Shown here: one piece after another, positions 11,321 to 20,387 of the stretch
How positions within the stretch are numbered: position 1 is the first letter of the stretch
How the letters are laid out: every line of letters begins with the position of its first letter
Assembly: GCA_039602395.1 (NCBI GenBank)
Contig: JBCNJP010000023.1
Location: 86,497,324 to 86,561,323, forward strand
Origin: Deinandra increscens subsp. villosa
Lineage: Eukaryota > Streptophyta > Magnoliopsida > Asterales > Asteraceae
Reading direction: 5' to 3'
DNA length: 64,000 nt
The notes under the pieces: model-generated
Seen by the model: the letters and a program-made list of their open reading frames with translations, nothing else
What the model was told of the DNA's origin: nothing
Databases searched by the model: none
Made by a program: the position numbers and the translations under genes

Positions 11321-13012
11321 TCAGACCGTTGCATTGTCCTCATCGCCCACTGTCTTCTCCTCCTCCACCGGCTTCACCACGTCCTCCAGCTTCTGGCCCG
11401 CTCCCAGCTCGATCATATAAGCCCTTGTCATCGCTACCGGAGAGTCTGGAATCACCTTTGAGGAGCCACCATCGGTCCCATCCTTTCCTTCCCCATCACC
11501 ATCTCCTCCCAGCGATTCCAATACCAGCCTCCAGCCTGCGATATCCCAACCTGGCACCTGAAAGCCAGCCGCTTCAGCCTCTTCTGCCATTTGAATTTTG
11601 CATTCCAGGACGCTCTGGGCAGCCGAGAGCTGGCCAATTTCAGCATCAGCAGCCATTTTGGCTTCCAGGGCTTGACGTTGCTCCGTCAGCTTATGCTCGT
11701 AGAGAAGGGTCTTACCCTTGGCAGTTTCAGCTTGGGCTTGAATCTTCTCGTTGGCTTCGACGAGCTTCTTCTCCATGTCCATAGCCTGGAAGCTCAGCTT
11801 CTCGATACCCTGCACAAGTAGGAATCCTAATCAGCGGCAGTAACAGGTATGATACTAATATAATTGTTGCTTGAGCTTCTTACCAGGTTGATCATGGTCT
11901 GCATAGAGAGGATCTTGTTGCTGACCTCAGACGGGACAAGATCTTCAAAAGATTCCAGGTACACGACAGGAGCTGCTGGAGTTTCAGGGGCCTTCATCTT
12001 CTTGGAACCCGAGGCCTTTGGCCGGCTGACAGGCGGCTTGGAGACAAGGGGATGCTCGAGTTGCTCCTTCTTAACCTTCAGAAGGCTGTCAAGATCCTTC
12101 AAGGAAAACGATGCGCTGGATTTGGAAGCTGCAGACAAAAACAGGTTATTAATATCTAGGAAGCTCGAGTAAGTAAACAATTCAGAATCCTGCAAAGACT
12201 TACCAGACATGGCGGGAGTGTGGTCGGCTGAGTAGCTGTTTTCACTGGCTGTTGCTTCAAGAATCAAAGCTCTCTCGCTGGCAGGGATCTGGTAAATGGC
12301 TTCGAGCTTCTTGAAATCAGGCTGCTTCTTGATGAGGTTCTCAAACTTGGGTGCTGCAAAGAAGAAAATGACAGAAAAGTTAGACACATATCAGAAAATC
12401 AGCAACAACAAAAAATATCAATATCCTACCCTTCTCAACCCACTTCAACGACAACTCCGTCCCCACAGGAATCGAGTCTCGCTTGACAAAGAAAAAACGC
12501 TTCTTCCAGTCATGGTCATTGTGGGAAGCTCGGGGAATCAACTGGGAGTTAGAAGTACGAGTCTGAAGAACAAATCGGCTACAACCATGGGTTCTTAACT
12601 TGTAAGCTTCACAGATCTCAGGAATCCCAATGTTGAGATTTCTGGTTTGGTTCAACTGGTCCAGAGAATACAAGATTCTCCAGACCATCGGCATGGTTTG
12701 GGCGTAAGAAAGTCGGGTAGTTTTGAAGAACTGGGTGATAAGCTCCGGAAAGGGGAATGTCATTCCGAGCGAAAAAGGGTAATACATGAAACAGACCCAG
12801 GTTGTAGACATGAAATCAGACTTGACGAGAGAACTGTAAGGTCGGAAAACAGTTCCCGGCGGAAAAATGCCGGAATTCTTGAGTTCGAGGATATCGCGAT
12901 CATCGAAGGAACAAGCTTCTTCCTCACAGGGGATGATATACCCCTGATCATGGAAATCTTCGACAGTCGGAGAGATCAACAACAAAGACGCGCGTGTGAT
13001 TTTCTTGGCCAT
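11321..13012 (-). CDS. Antisense spliced gene of element 1 (Transposase_28-like N-terminus, coiled-coil C-terminus)
   Basis: Four exons by GT-AG and homology to the element 2 copy: 13012-12430, 12353-12204, 12128-11884, 11809-11321. They sum to 1467 bases, 489 codons with the stop, with no internal stop. Introns are short (75-80 bp) and end in TTTGCAG, GTCTGCAG and TTGTGCAG. Exon 1 encodes a ~190-aa domain (WVCFMYYPFSLGMTFPFPEL, then MPMVWRILYSL) like the 'putative gypsy type transposon' domain found in antisense ORFs of Tat elements. The last exon is rich in Lys, Glu and Ala and looks coiled-coil, ending acidic (DEDNATV). Function is unknown; a DNA- or capsid-associated role would be a guess. 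It converges with pol. It stays open although gag-pol of the same element is dead. Confidence 0.8.
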
Positions 13013-13126
13013 GGCCGAAAAACGCGAAGGAAAACGAGAAAGAAAGAACGAGACTGACCTGGAATACCGGAGAAGCTCGAGAGGTTTTTGCGAAGAAGAC
13101 GGTGAAGATCTCGTGGATTTACCTCC

Positions 13127-13133
13127 TATTTAA
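13127..13133 (-). promoter_or_regulatory. TATA-like box of the element 1 antisense gene
   Basis: TTAAATA on the minus strand, about 115 bp before the ATG at 13012. The element 2 gene has TTTATAA at a matching distance (112 bp), which supports a dedicated promoter. Confidence 0.5.
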
Positions 13134-13239
13134 GGCAAAACGTCCCATCTCTTGGACGCCGAGAAATCAGTCACTTCCCAACTGATTTTACCGTCTTCAC
13201 GCCGTTAAAAAGGCATCTTTTTGAATTTTAACAGCTGTC

Positions 13240-13244
13240 AAACT
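13240..13244. repeat. Target site duplication of element 2, left copy (AAACT)
   Basis: AAACT directly before the LTR at 13245 and again at 23746-23750 directly after the other LTR. A 5-bp duplication is standard for gypsy integrases. Confidence 0.95.
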
Positions 13245-13822
13245 TGTTTTGGTCAAAAACTGCCTAAGCAATTAGTTGATCAAACTTTGTATGTGAGGTA
13301 GCGTGTTTGATGTAAATAAGGATGAAAATGTAACTGCTAGAATAGACACGAGGATATAACGAGGGAAAATCCAAGTATCCTTGAGTATCCTCAAGGAGCC
13401 TGGCAAAAAACCTCGGGGGCCGGTTCAAAGTACCTGCCGCCTAAAACTTTTATATAATGAAAGTTCTGATTACAAAGTAAATGAGCTCGAATTCTAAGTG
13501 TTGCAGAGAATTGTAATCGAAAAGATTGTGTGTGTGTGTAAGCCTAGAGCTCTGTTTAAATACGAAATACATAGCAACTAATTTTCCTAAAAAATAGCAA
13601 CTAAGTCCACGTTCGCCAACAAGCCGTTTGAATCCCAACTGACCCACGATTCTATTGATAGACCGAGTCTTTAGGACACGTGATGAATGACCAAGTCAAC
13701 CTGCGAGTAACAAACAATAGAGAAGCAACCGTTAGTAAGTAAATATTATTCAGGATCCTTACCATGAAGTGCCTACGAGCTGATGCGAGCTGCTCATCGT
13801 CTCCTGAATTCTAGTACCAACA
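13245..13822 (-). repeat. Element 2 3' LTR (578 bp)
   Basis: Minus strand begins TGTTGGTACTAG and ends GACCAAAACA. It is the same sequence as 23168-23745. TATA-like words in sense orientation include TTATATAAAAG (~13450) and TATTTAAAC (~13557). A short (GT)n tract sits at ~13526. Confidence 0.95.
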
Positions 13823-13840
13823 ATTGCCCCCAAATTTTTG
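13823..13840 (-). promoter_or_regulatory. Polypurine tract of element 2
   Basis: The minus strand reads AAAATTTGGGGGCAAT directly before the 3' LTR, the expected plus-strand priming site. Element 1 has the analogous AAGGGGCAAT before its 3' LTR (23772-23781). Confidence 0.8.
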
Positions 13841-13963
13841 GCAGTTGGTGCATGCGAAACAGCTGTCGAAAATTTGAATTTCTGGCTTATCGCTAAGTAA
13901 CTATGATTTGATGGGGAGTAATTAGCCCCAACTTCCCAAGCGAAGTTCTCGTCAGATTATCCC

Positions 13964-13970
13964 TTTATAA
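13964..13970 (+). promoter_or_regulatory. TATA box of the element 2 antisense gene
   Basis: TTTATAA, 112 bp before the ATG at 14082, followed by a CT-rich leader with AAACCCTAG, typical of plant 5' leaders. It lies just inside the 3' LTR/PPT border, so the gene has its own promoter inside the element. Confidence 0.6.
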
Positions 13971-14081
13971 CCTTCTCACCACTTTAATTCTTCACCACAT
14001 CTTCTTTTCGGCGAAACCCTAGAGCTCCTCGCATCTTTTCCAGGTTAGTTTCTCATTCCGCCCTTCTCGTTTTCTCTGAGC

Positions 14082-15852
14082 ATGGGAAAAAATCCTGCAC
14101 CGTCATCGGCCACGGTCTCCGACCAAGTGGCCGACGAGTTTACTGACCAAGGTCTCCTCCCGGCGACGGCGGAGGAAACTTGCAATTTTGACGATCGCAA
14201 GATCGCATTGTTGAAACGATCCTGCTGTTTCCCCGCTGGAGCTGAAATTCGTCCCTTCGACCCTTCTTTGAAAGCCGACCACATCTCCGACGAATGGGTT
14301 TGTTTTCTGAACTACCCTTTTCTTCTTGGCATGACATTTCCATTTCCGACACTGGTGAATGATTTCTTTTCTGTCACCGGTCTTGCTTACTCCCAAGTCA
14401 TGCCAATGGTGTGGCGTATTCTGTTCTCTCTCGAAAGTTTGAACCAGTCCCATAATCTGAATATCGGAGTTGCTGAAATTTGTAAAGTTTACCGGTTGGC
14501 CACTCACGGCAACAGTAGATTTGTTTTAAAAATTCGAACTGGAGAAGCTCAGATGATCCCTAGGACTTCTCATAACGACCACGACTAGAAGCGTCAATTT
14601 TTCTTTGTGAAACGAAGTAGCCTTGCTGGTTGTGAGAACCTTCCTACCCAGTGGGTCATTAAGGGTAGGAAGAGTTTTAGTAACATTCTAACCCCGTATA
14701 CTCTTCCATTGCATGTAACTGATATGATTGTGTTTCTGTCTTTGCAGCGCCCAAGTTTGAAGCTTTGATAAAACCAACCCGTGAATCCTCCAAGAAGCTT
14801 AAGGATCTTTTCAGCATCCCAGCAGCAGAAAGAAGCTGCCAGCCCGAGGACGTTTCAAGTGCCAGAAGCATTTCTCAGCAATCTCTCAGCCCTTCAAGAA
14901 CCATGTCGACATGTACTTTCATTTAATTGTTCCCTTTCCGTCTTTAAATTGTGTTTTATTTCTTCTGAAATTGATCCTTCACTGTCTATGATGAAGCTCC
15001 AGGTTCGGCCTCCAACTTCTCCTTCAAGGACATTAAGCTGCTCATTGCCAAAAAGGAGAAAACTGAGGAGACCAGCAGCAAGGCTCCTACTGACACCTCA
15101 GCCCCCAAGTTCCGAGCTCCGAGCACTCGTTCCAAGACTTCTTCTGCAAAGAAGCGCAAGGCTCCTGATTCCACTATCAATGTGGACAGCTTCGATGATC
15201 TCCCTCCCGTTGCAGCTGCTAACAAGCTGCTCTCACTGCAGGCTGTAGTGAACATTGTAAGTCGTAGTTTAATAATAGGGAAATATGTAAAAATGAAAGT
15301 TATAACACTTCCCTTTTTGATTCTGATGTGCAGGGCATTGACAAGCTGAGCCACGAGGTGATTGACCTCGAAGGCAAAGTGGAAGCCCTGGAGCAGAAGC
15401 TCGAAGCAGCTGAGCAGAAGCTTGAAGCCTCTGAGCTCAAACTTGATCAGGCCACGCTCCGTCTTGAGAAGCTGAACAAGGCCGCAGCCAGCAATGCTCG
15501 CCACTATGAGAAGCAGCTCAAAGAGAAAGATGCTGCGGCTGCTGAAGTTCTGAAGCAGGCCGAACTGAATGCTCAATCTTCAGCCGCCATCAGCGTGCTG
15601 GAGTGCATGATTGAGATGGCAACTGCTGCACAGGCTGATGGCTTCACTCCAGAGAGCTGGCCGGTGAAGGACTGGGAGGTGAGCCTTAAGAAGCTGCTGG
15701 CTGAGAGGGTAGATGCTCCTGAAAAGGCTGAGAAGGAGGCTGAGCCGGAGGTCGAGAAGGAAGCTGAGAAGGAAAAGGGCAAGGGCAAGGAGGTTGAACA
15801 GGCGGAGGCTGCTGGTGATAAGCTGGGCGATGAAGACGATGCAACGGTCTGA
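14082..15852 (+). pseudogene. Antisense spliced gene of element 2, one nonsense codon
   Basis: Exons 14082-14664, 14748-14912, ~15003-15256 and 15334-15852 keep frame and total about 507 codons. Exon 1 is 583 bases, exactly as in element 1, and the splice phases agree. The conserved N-terminal domain (EWVCFLNYPFLLGMTFPFP, MPMVWRILFSL) is present. At 14586-14588 TAG stands where element 1 has TGG (Trp after HNDHD), which would stop translation after 168 residues. The C-terminal exon encodes a long heptad-rich coiled coil with repeated EQKLEAAEQKLEA-like units, then an acidic/Lys-rich tail ending DEDDATV. The second intron's acceptor is ambiguous by six bases. Function unknown. Confidence 0.75.
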
Positions 15853-17081
15853 GCCCGCTTTTTTAGTTTGTTTGGTTCATGGTCAGGTTCAGTAAACAAT
15901 GTTTGTGGTGAAGCTTTTGTAAACAATGGTAGTTTAACTTTTTTTCTTTTTGGGGACTTGGATGGAGGGACCTTGAGTTTCAAGGCGAAGTCCAAGCTCC
16001 TTTAGACAATATAGTTGGCCACAGGTGGAGGGATCTTGGGTTCCAAGACGAAGCCTGGGGTCAACTTCTCTAATTTCCTGCATAAATATAACTTAGTGGT
16101 ATTTTGATCATCATGGTGTGCCGTGTATGCTTTTAATTATTTTGAAAAATGTTTGAATGAGGATCCTACAGGATGCTCAGCATAGTTTAGTTGAAAAACT
16201 CAAAAGTTTATTAAAATTTTGCCAATGTTAACAAACCATGATGCCATCTAATACTTGGTAATAAAAATACGTATCAAACGCAGTATCAATATAACCTGTT
16301 TGAGAATACTCCAACCGTAGAGGTAGTCAGGATCTCTAAGGATCCTTAGGAATCCTTAAGATAGACTTGATGAAATTCCGATTTTAAGGCATAAAATACC
16401 TTAAAAACCTTGAGCACTTGTGAATAAGTTAAACTGGGGTCAAGCCCAATCTCGAGAGACACGAATATGTCTAAAGCTTTAGTTAATGTGAAAACATTAA
16501 AAACCTTTGCTAATCTGAGGACAAGCTCAAAAATACTTGGGACTAAGCCAACTGGGGTCAAGCCCAAAACTTGAGAGACATGAATATGTCTAAACCTTTG
16601 TTGACATGAAAATGCCAAAAACCTTAGAATCTTTGAGATGACACGTCTGCCATCCATTTTGAAGTGCACTTTATGGCCAACAGTGATGAAATTATCAGCC
16701 ACCCTTAGATGGACTGGTCGCACCACCTTGAACCACAGGTCACCATCATGCGCTCCTGGCGAGGGTCTTGCGCTCCTGGCGATTCCCATTAGTGAACGAG
16801 AAGGTGAAAACCTCCTAAACCTTTTGACAGCATTCAGAATGCTTTAGACTTAGAAGAGGTGATCAGCCTCTAGCTTATGGCAGGACGCTCGGAGCACCTA
16901 CAAAATACTCCAAAGCTCGGTGAGGGGTGGGTGTTAGTTTTGCTAACACCCCTCCGATGCCTAAGTCAGTACATATTTCAAAAATAATAATGTGAAAATG
17001 AAATAAGGGTAAAAATCATACCTGAGGTTCTCGAAGTATGGACAAGGATTCTCTGATATGCTTAAAAGATCCAGAGAGTAC
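15853..17081 (-). other. Element 2 non-coding stretch between pol and the antisense gene
   Basis: Pol ends at 17082 and the antisense gene at 15852, so the two converge here. No ORF stands out. There is a partial tandem duplication of about 118 bp ('aactggggtcaagccc' followed by 'gagagacatgaatatgtct') at 16431-16480 and 16549-16595. The conserved stem-loop is at 16930-16950. Confidence 0.6.
16930..16950 (-). other. Conserved stem-loop downstream of pol (element 2)
   Basis: GGTGTTAG - CAAAA - CTAACACC on the minus strand forms an 8-bp stem, 132 bp after the pol stop. Flanks CTGACTTAGGCATCGGAG and CACCCCTCACC match those around the element 1 hairpin while the loop differs, so the pairing rather than the loop is kept. 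Confidence 0.65.
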
Positions 17082-20000
17082 TTACATAAAATATAACTTC
17101 AAGTGAATTGCATTCCAAGCTCTTGGGAGCAGCTCACCTTCCATAGTAACTAACCTGTATGCTCCTTTTCCAGCTTCTGAATCCACCAGGTAGGGTCCTT
17201 CCCATTTGGGCGCAAGTTTCCCATGTGCCGGATTGGTTGTATTTTGAAAAGCTTTCCTGAGTACCAGATCTCCTACTTGAAATCTTCTGATCCTGAGATT
17301 CCTGTTATAAGACTTGGCTATCTTTTGCTGGTATGCTGCCATCCTAAATTTTGCGAGGTCTCTGATTTCTTCAATTGTTTCAAGATCTTCAAGGAGCTCT
17401 TGTTTGTTTGCTTCAAAATCCTGGTGGCTTGTTCTCGCAGTTGGCATCACCATCTCAGTAGGAATTACAGCTTCGGATCCAAACACTAAGGAAAATGGTG
17501 TTCGACCAGTAGCATTCTTGGAGGTCGTTCTGTCAGCCCATAATACGAAAGGTAGCTCTTCAGCCCACTTTCCTTTCTTGTCTCCTAGCTTCTTCTTGAG
17601 GTTATTGATGATAATCTTATTGCTCGATTCTGCTTGGCCGTTAGCTTGTGGATGTATGGGAGTTGAAGTTACCATCTTGATGCCCCATGCCTCACAAAAA
17701 CTTGTTGTCCTTTTTCCAATAAATTGAGATCCATTGTCGCACACTATTTCTGATGGAATTCCAAATCTTGTTAAGATATTCCTTTTGATAAAGGAAATTA
17801 CTTCCTTTTCTCTAACTTGGACAAAGGCTTCGGCTTCGATCCACTTAGAAAAGTAGTCCGTCATAGCCAGCATGAAGACTTTTCCTCCAGGTGCTACAGG
17901 CAGCTTACCAACTATATCCATTCCCCATTTCATGAACGGCCATGGAGATGATATTGAATGGAGCGGCTCAGCAGGCTGATGGAGGATGTTGCCGTGCCGC
18001 TGACATGCATCACACTTTTGAACAAAGGCCATAGCATCCTTCTTCATGGTGGGCCAGTAGTATCCTGTTCTTAATACTTTTGAATATAGTGATCTGCCCC
18101 CAGTGTGATTGCCACAATCACCTTCATGAATATCCTGAAGTACCGCATGTGCTTCAGGCTGCTCGAGGCATCTCAAGTATGGTCCTGCAAGAGATTTCTT
18201 GTATAAGATACCATTTATTATTGAATATGGAATTACCTTTGTTCGGAAGAGTCTGGAGTTCTCGTTTTTTGGGATTTCTCCTTCTTGGATAAATCTCCTA
18301 ATAGGGTAAGTCCAGGATTCTTGAGGATCCTGGGAGTCTGTCATTTCTTGATCTTTATCTGTTGTAACATCATTAACTTCTTGTTCTTCAATTGCTGGTG
18401 TCAGGATGTGAGTTATGGGAATCTTGACACCTTCTGGGATCCTTAAAGATGATGCTAAATTTGCCAAAGCATCAGCTTCTGCGTTTTCTTCTCTGGGTAC
18501 CTGTGATATGCTGCAATTTTCAAAAGATAATGCTAATTGTTTTACAAGGTCCAGATATTTGGTTAGCCTTTCGCCTTTCACTGCATAGGATCCATTAAAT
18601 TGGTTAGTTAATAACAAGGAGTCAATAAAAACTTGAATGTGTTGGATACCCATATCTTTAGCGAGTTGTAATCCCGCAATTAAAGCTTCGTATTCGGCTT
18701 CATTATTAGTAGCCTTGAATTCACAGTGGATAGATAGAGGGATAATGTCCCCCTGTGGCGATTTCAGTAGCGCACCCAATCCTGTACCTCTAACATTAGA
18801 TGCTCCATCTGTATACAAGACCCAGCTGCCTGAAGCTTCTTCGAGCTGCTTGACCTCAAGTTCAACTTCTGGCAGTATGTCGCTGCTGAAATCAGCCACA
18901 AAGTCTGCTAAGGCTTGTGACTTGATCGCTGTTCTTGGTTCATATATGATGTCATAGGCACTTAATTTAACTGCCCATTTCGCCATTCTTCCAGACATCT
19001 CTGGCTTTCTTAAGACACACTTAATAGGATAGTTAGTTTTCACATAAATAACATGAGTTTCAAAATAATGTCTTAACTTTTGAGAAGCCATGACAAGGGC
19101 TAAAATCAATTTTTCTAAATAAGAATACCTGGTTTCAGCATCTAGCAATGTTTTGCTTACATAGTATACTGGATGTTGCTGCCCCTCATGATCCTTCACA
19201 AGCACAGCACTTACCGAGCTGCCTGAAACCGCTAGATAGAGAGACAGTGGCTCGCCTTTAACTGGTTGCATCAGAAGCGGGGCGGATGACAAATATTCTT
19301 TCAAAGAGTTCAGAGCTGCTTCATGCTTCTCACCCCATTCGAACTTTTTGTTTTTCTTCAGTATGTCATAGAATTCTTTGCTCTTTTCGGAAGATCTTGA
19401 TATGAATCTGTTAAGTGCTGCTACTCTTCCAGTCAATCTTTGAACTTCTTTAACATTTGTTGGAGACTTCAAGTTTATAATAGCTTGTATCTGCTCAGGG
19501 CTGGCTTCTATTCCTCTTTCAGTAACCATGAAGCCCAAGAATTTGCCGGCTCTTACTCCGAAATGGCACTTGGAAGGATTCAATTTCATGTTGAACTGGT
19601 CCAGGATATCAAATGCGGCTTCAAGATCTTTGGGATGATCTTCTGCTTTCTTCGATTTCACCACCATATCATCTATGTATACTTCCATGGTGTCCCCCAG
19701 CTTGTCTTTAAACATCATGTTGACTAGCCTTTGGTATGTAGCACCTGCATTTCGTAAACCAAAAGGCATTGCAATATAACAATAAATACCTGTGGGAGTA
19801 ATGAAGGCCGTGTCTTCCTGATCTGATGGTTCCATTTGAATTTGTTGAAAGCCCGAAGATGCATCCATAAAAGTCAACATCTCGTGCCCGGCAGTCGCGT
19901 CCACCATAGAATCAATATGTGGTAGAGGGAATGGGTCTTTTGGACAGGCCTTGTTTAGGTCTGTGTAGTCTACACATACCCTCCACTTACCATTCTTCTT

Positions 20001-20384
20001 TTGGACTACCACCACATTAGCCAACCAGCGAGGATACTTAACTTCTCTGATCATCTTTGATTTGAGCAGCCTGTCAACTTCCTCTTGGATTATGACGTTT
20101 CTCTCAGGAGCGAACTTCCTTCTCTTCTGATGTATTGGCCTGAAAGATTCATCTATACCAAGTTTATGAGTAATAATATCTTTAGATATACCTGTCATGT
20201 CTTCATGTTTCCATGCAAATGTTGTGACTCTGGACTTTAAGAGGCTCACGAGCTGCTCCTCAGTATCCTCAGGAATATTTGTTCCTACCAGCACTTTGAT
20301 TTCAGGATCTTCAGGATTGAGTTGAATTTCTTTGGTCTCCAATTCCTTTGTCATCTGAACTCTTCGTGCTGGTTTCTTTAATTG
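17082..20384 (-). CDS. pol: Element 2 pol: RT, gypsy RNase H, second RNase H, integrase
   Basis: Open frame following directly, in phase, after the leaky stop at 20385-20387; the first Met is at 20354 and gives 1090 aa. RT spans about residues 70-260 with catalytic D164 (LTFMDAS) and YIDD at 226-229. A degenerate gypsy RNase H follows (~360-440). A second, archaeal-type RNase H (~510-635) keeps D516 (YTDG), E552, D578 and D628. Integrase has the HHCC finger (H743, H750, C781, C784) and a DD35E triad: D813, D873 (CDNGSQF) and E909 (NGQAESSN). The C-terminal domain ends at NAIHLKLYFM. Dual RNase H marks the Tat clade. All catalytic residues are present. The lack of a start codon at the boundary supports expression as a gag-pol fusion. 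Confidence 0.95.
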   Translation of the reverse strand, partial: QLKKPARRVQMTKELETKEIQLNPEDPEIKVLVGTNIPEDTEEQLVSLLKSRVTTFAWKHEDMTGISKDIITHKLGIDESFRPIHQKRRKFAPERNVIIQEEVDRLLKSKMIREVKYPRWLANVVVVQKKNGKWRVCVDYTDLNKACPKDPFPLPHIDSMVDATAGHEMLTFMDASSGFQQIQMEPSDQEDTAFITPTGIYCYIAMPFGLRNAGATYQRLVNMMFKDKLGDTMEVYIDDMVVKSKKAEDHPKDLEAAFDILDQFNMKLNPSKCHFGVRAGKFLGFMVTERGIEASPEQIQAIINLKSPTNVKEVQRLTGRVAALNRFISRSSEKSKEFYDILKKNKKFEWGEKHEAALNSLKEYLSSAPLLMQPVKGEPLSLYLAVSGSSVSAVLVKDHEGQQHPVYYVSKTLLDAETRYSYLEKLILALVMASQKLRHYFETHVIYVKTNYPIKCVLRKPEMSGRMAKWAVKLSAYDIIYEPRTAIKSQALADFVADFSSDILPEVELEVKQLEEASGSWVLYTDGASNVRGTGLGALLKSPQGDIIPLSIHCEFKATNNEAEYEALIAGLQLAKDMGIQHIQVFIDSLLLTNQFNGSYAVKGERLTKYLDLVKQLALSFENCSISQVPREENAEADALANLASSLRIPEGVKIPITHILTPAIEEQEVNDVTTDKDQEMTDSQDPQESWTYPIRRFIQEGEIPKNENSRLFRTKVIPYSIINGILYKKSLAGPYLRCLEQPEAHAVLQDIHEGDCGNHTGGRSLYSKVLRTGYYWPTMKKDAMAFVQKCDACQRHGNILHQPAEPLHSISSPWPFMKWGMDIVGKLPVAPGGKVFMLAMTDYFSKWIEAEAFVQVREKEVISFIKRNILTRFGIPSEIVCDNGSQFIGKRTTSFCEAWGIKMVTSTPIHPQANGQAESSNKIIINNLKKKLGDKKGKWAEELPFVLWADRTTSKNATGRTPFSLVFGSEAVIPTEMVMPTARTSHQDFEANKQELLEDLETIEEIRDLAKFRMAAYQQKIAKSYNRNLRIRRFQVGDLVLRKAFQNTTNPAHGKLAPKWEGPYLVDSEAGKGAYRLVTMEGELLPRAWNAIHLKLYFM

Positions 20385-20387
20385 CTA
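20379..20387 (-). promoter_or_regulatory. Putative read-through stop, gag-pro/pol boundary of element 2
   Basis: The minus strand reads TAG CAA TTA, then the pol frame in the same phase. It is identical to 1868-1876 of element 1. In an otherwise intact young element a single in-frame stop at exactly this border is best explained as programmed suppression that sets the Gag:Pol ratio. Confidence 0.75.

Noticed and set aside
11329..11784. Pro/Ser-rich plus-strand ORF of 151 codons
   Set aside because: Antisense shadow of the last exon of the minus-strand spliced gene.
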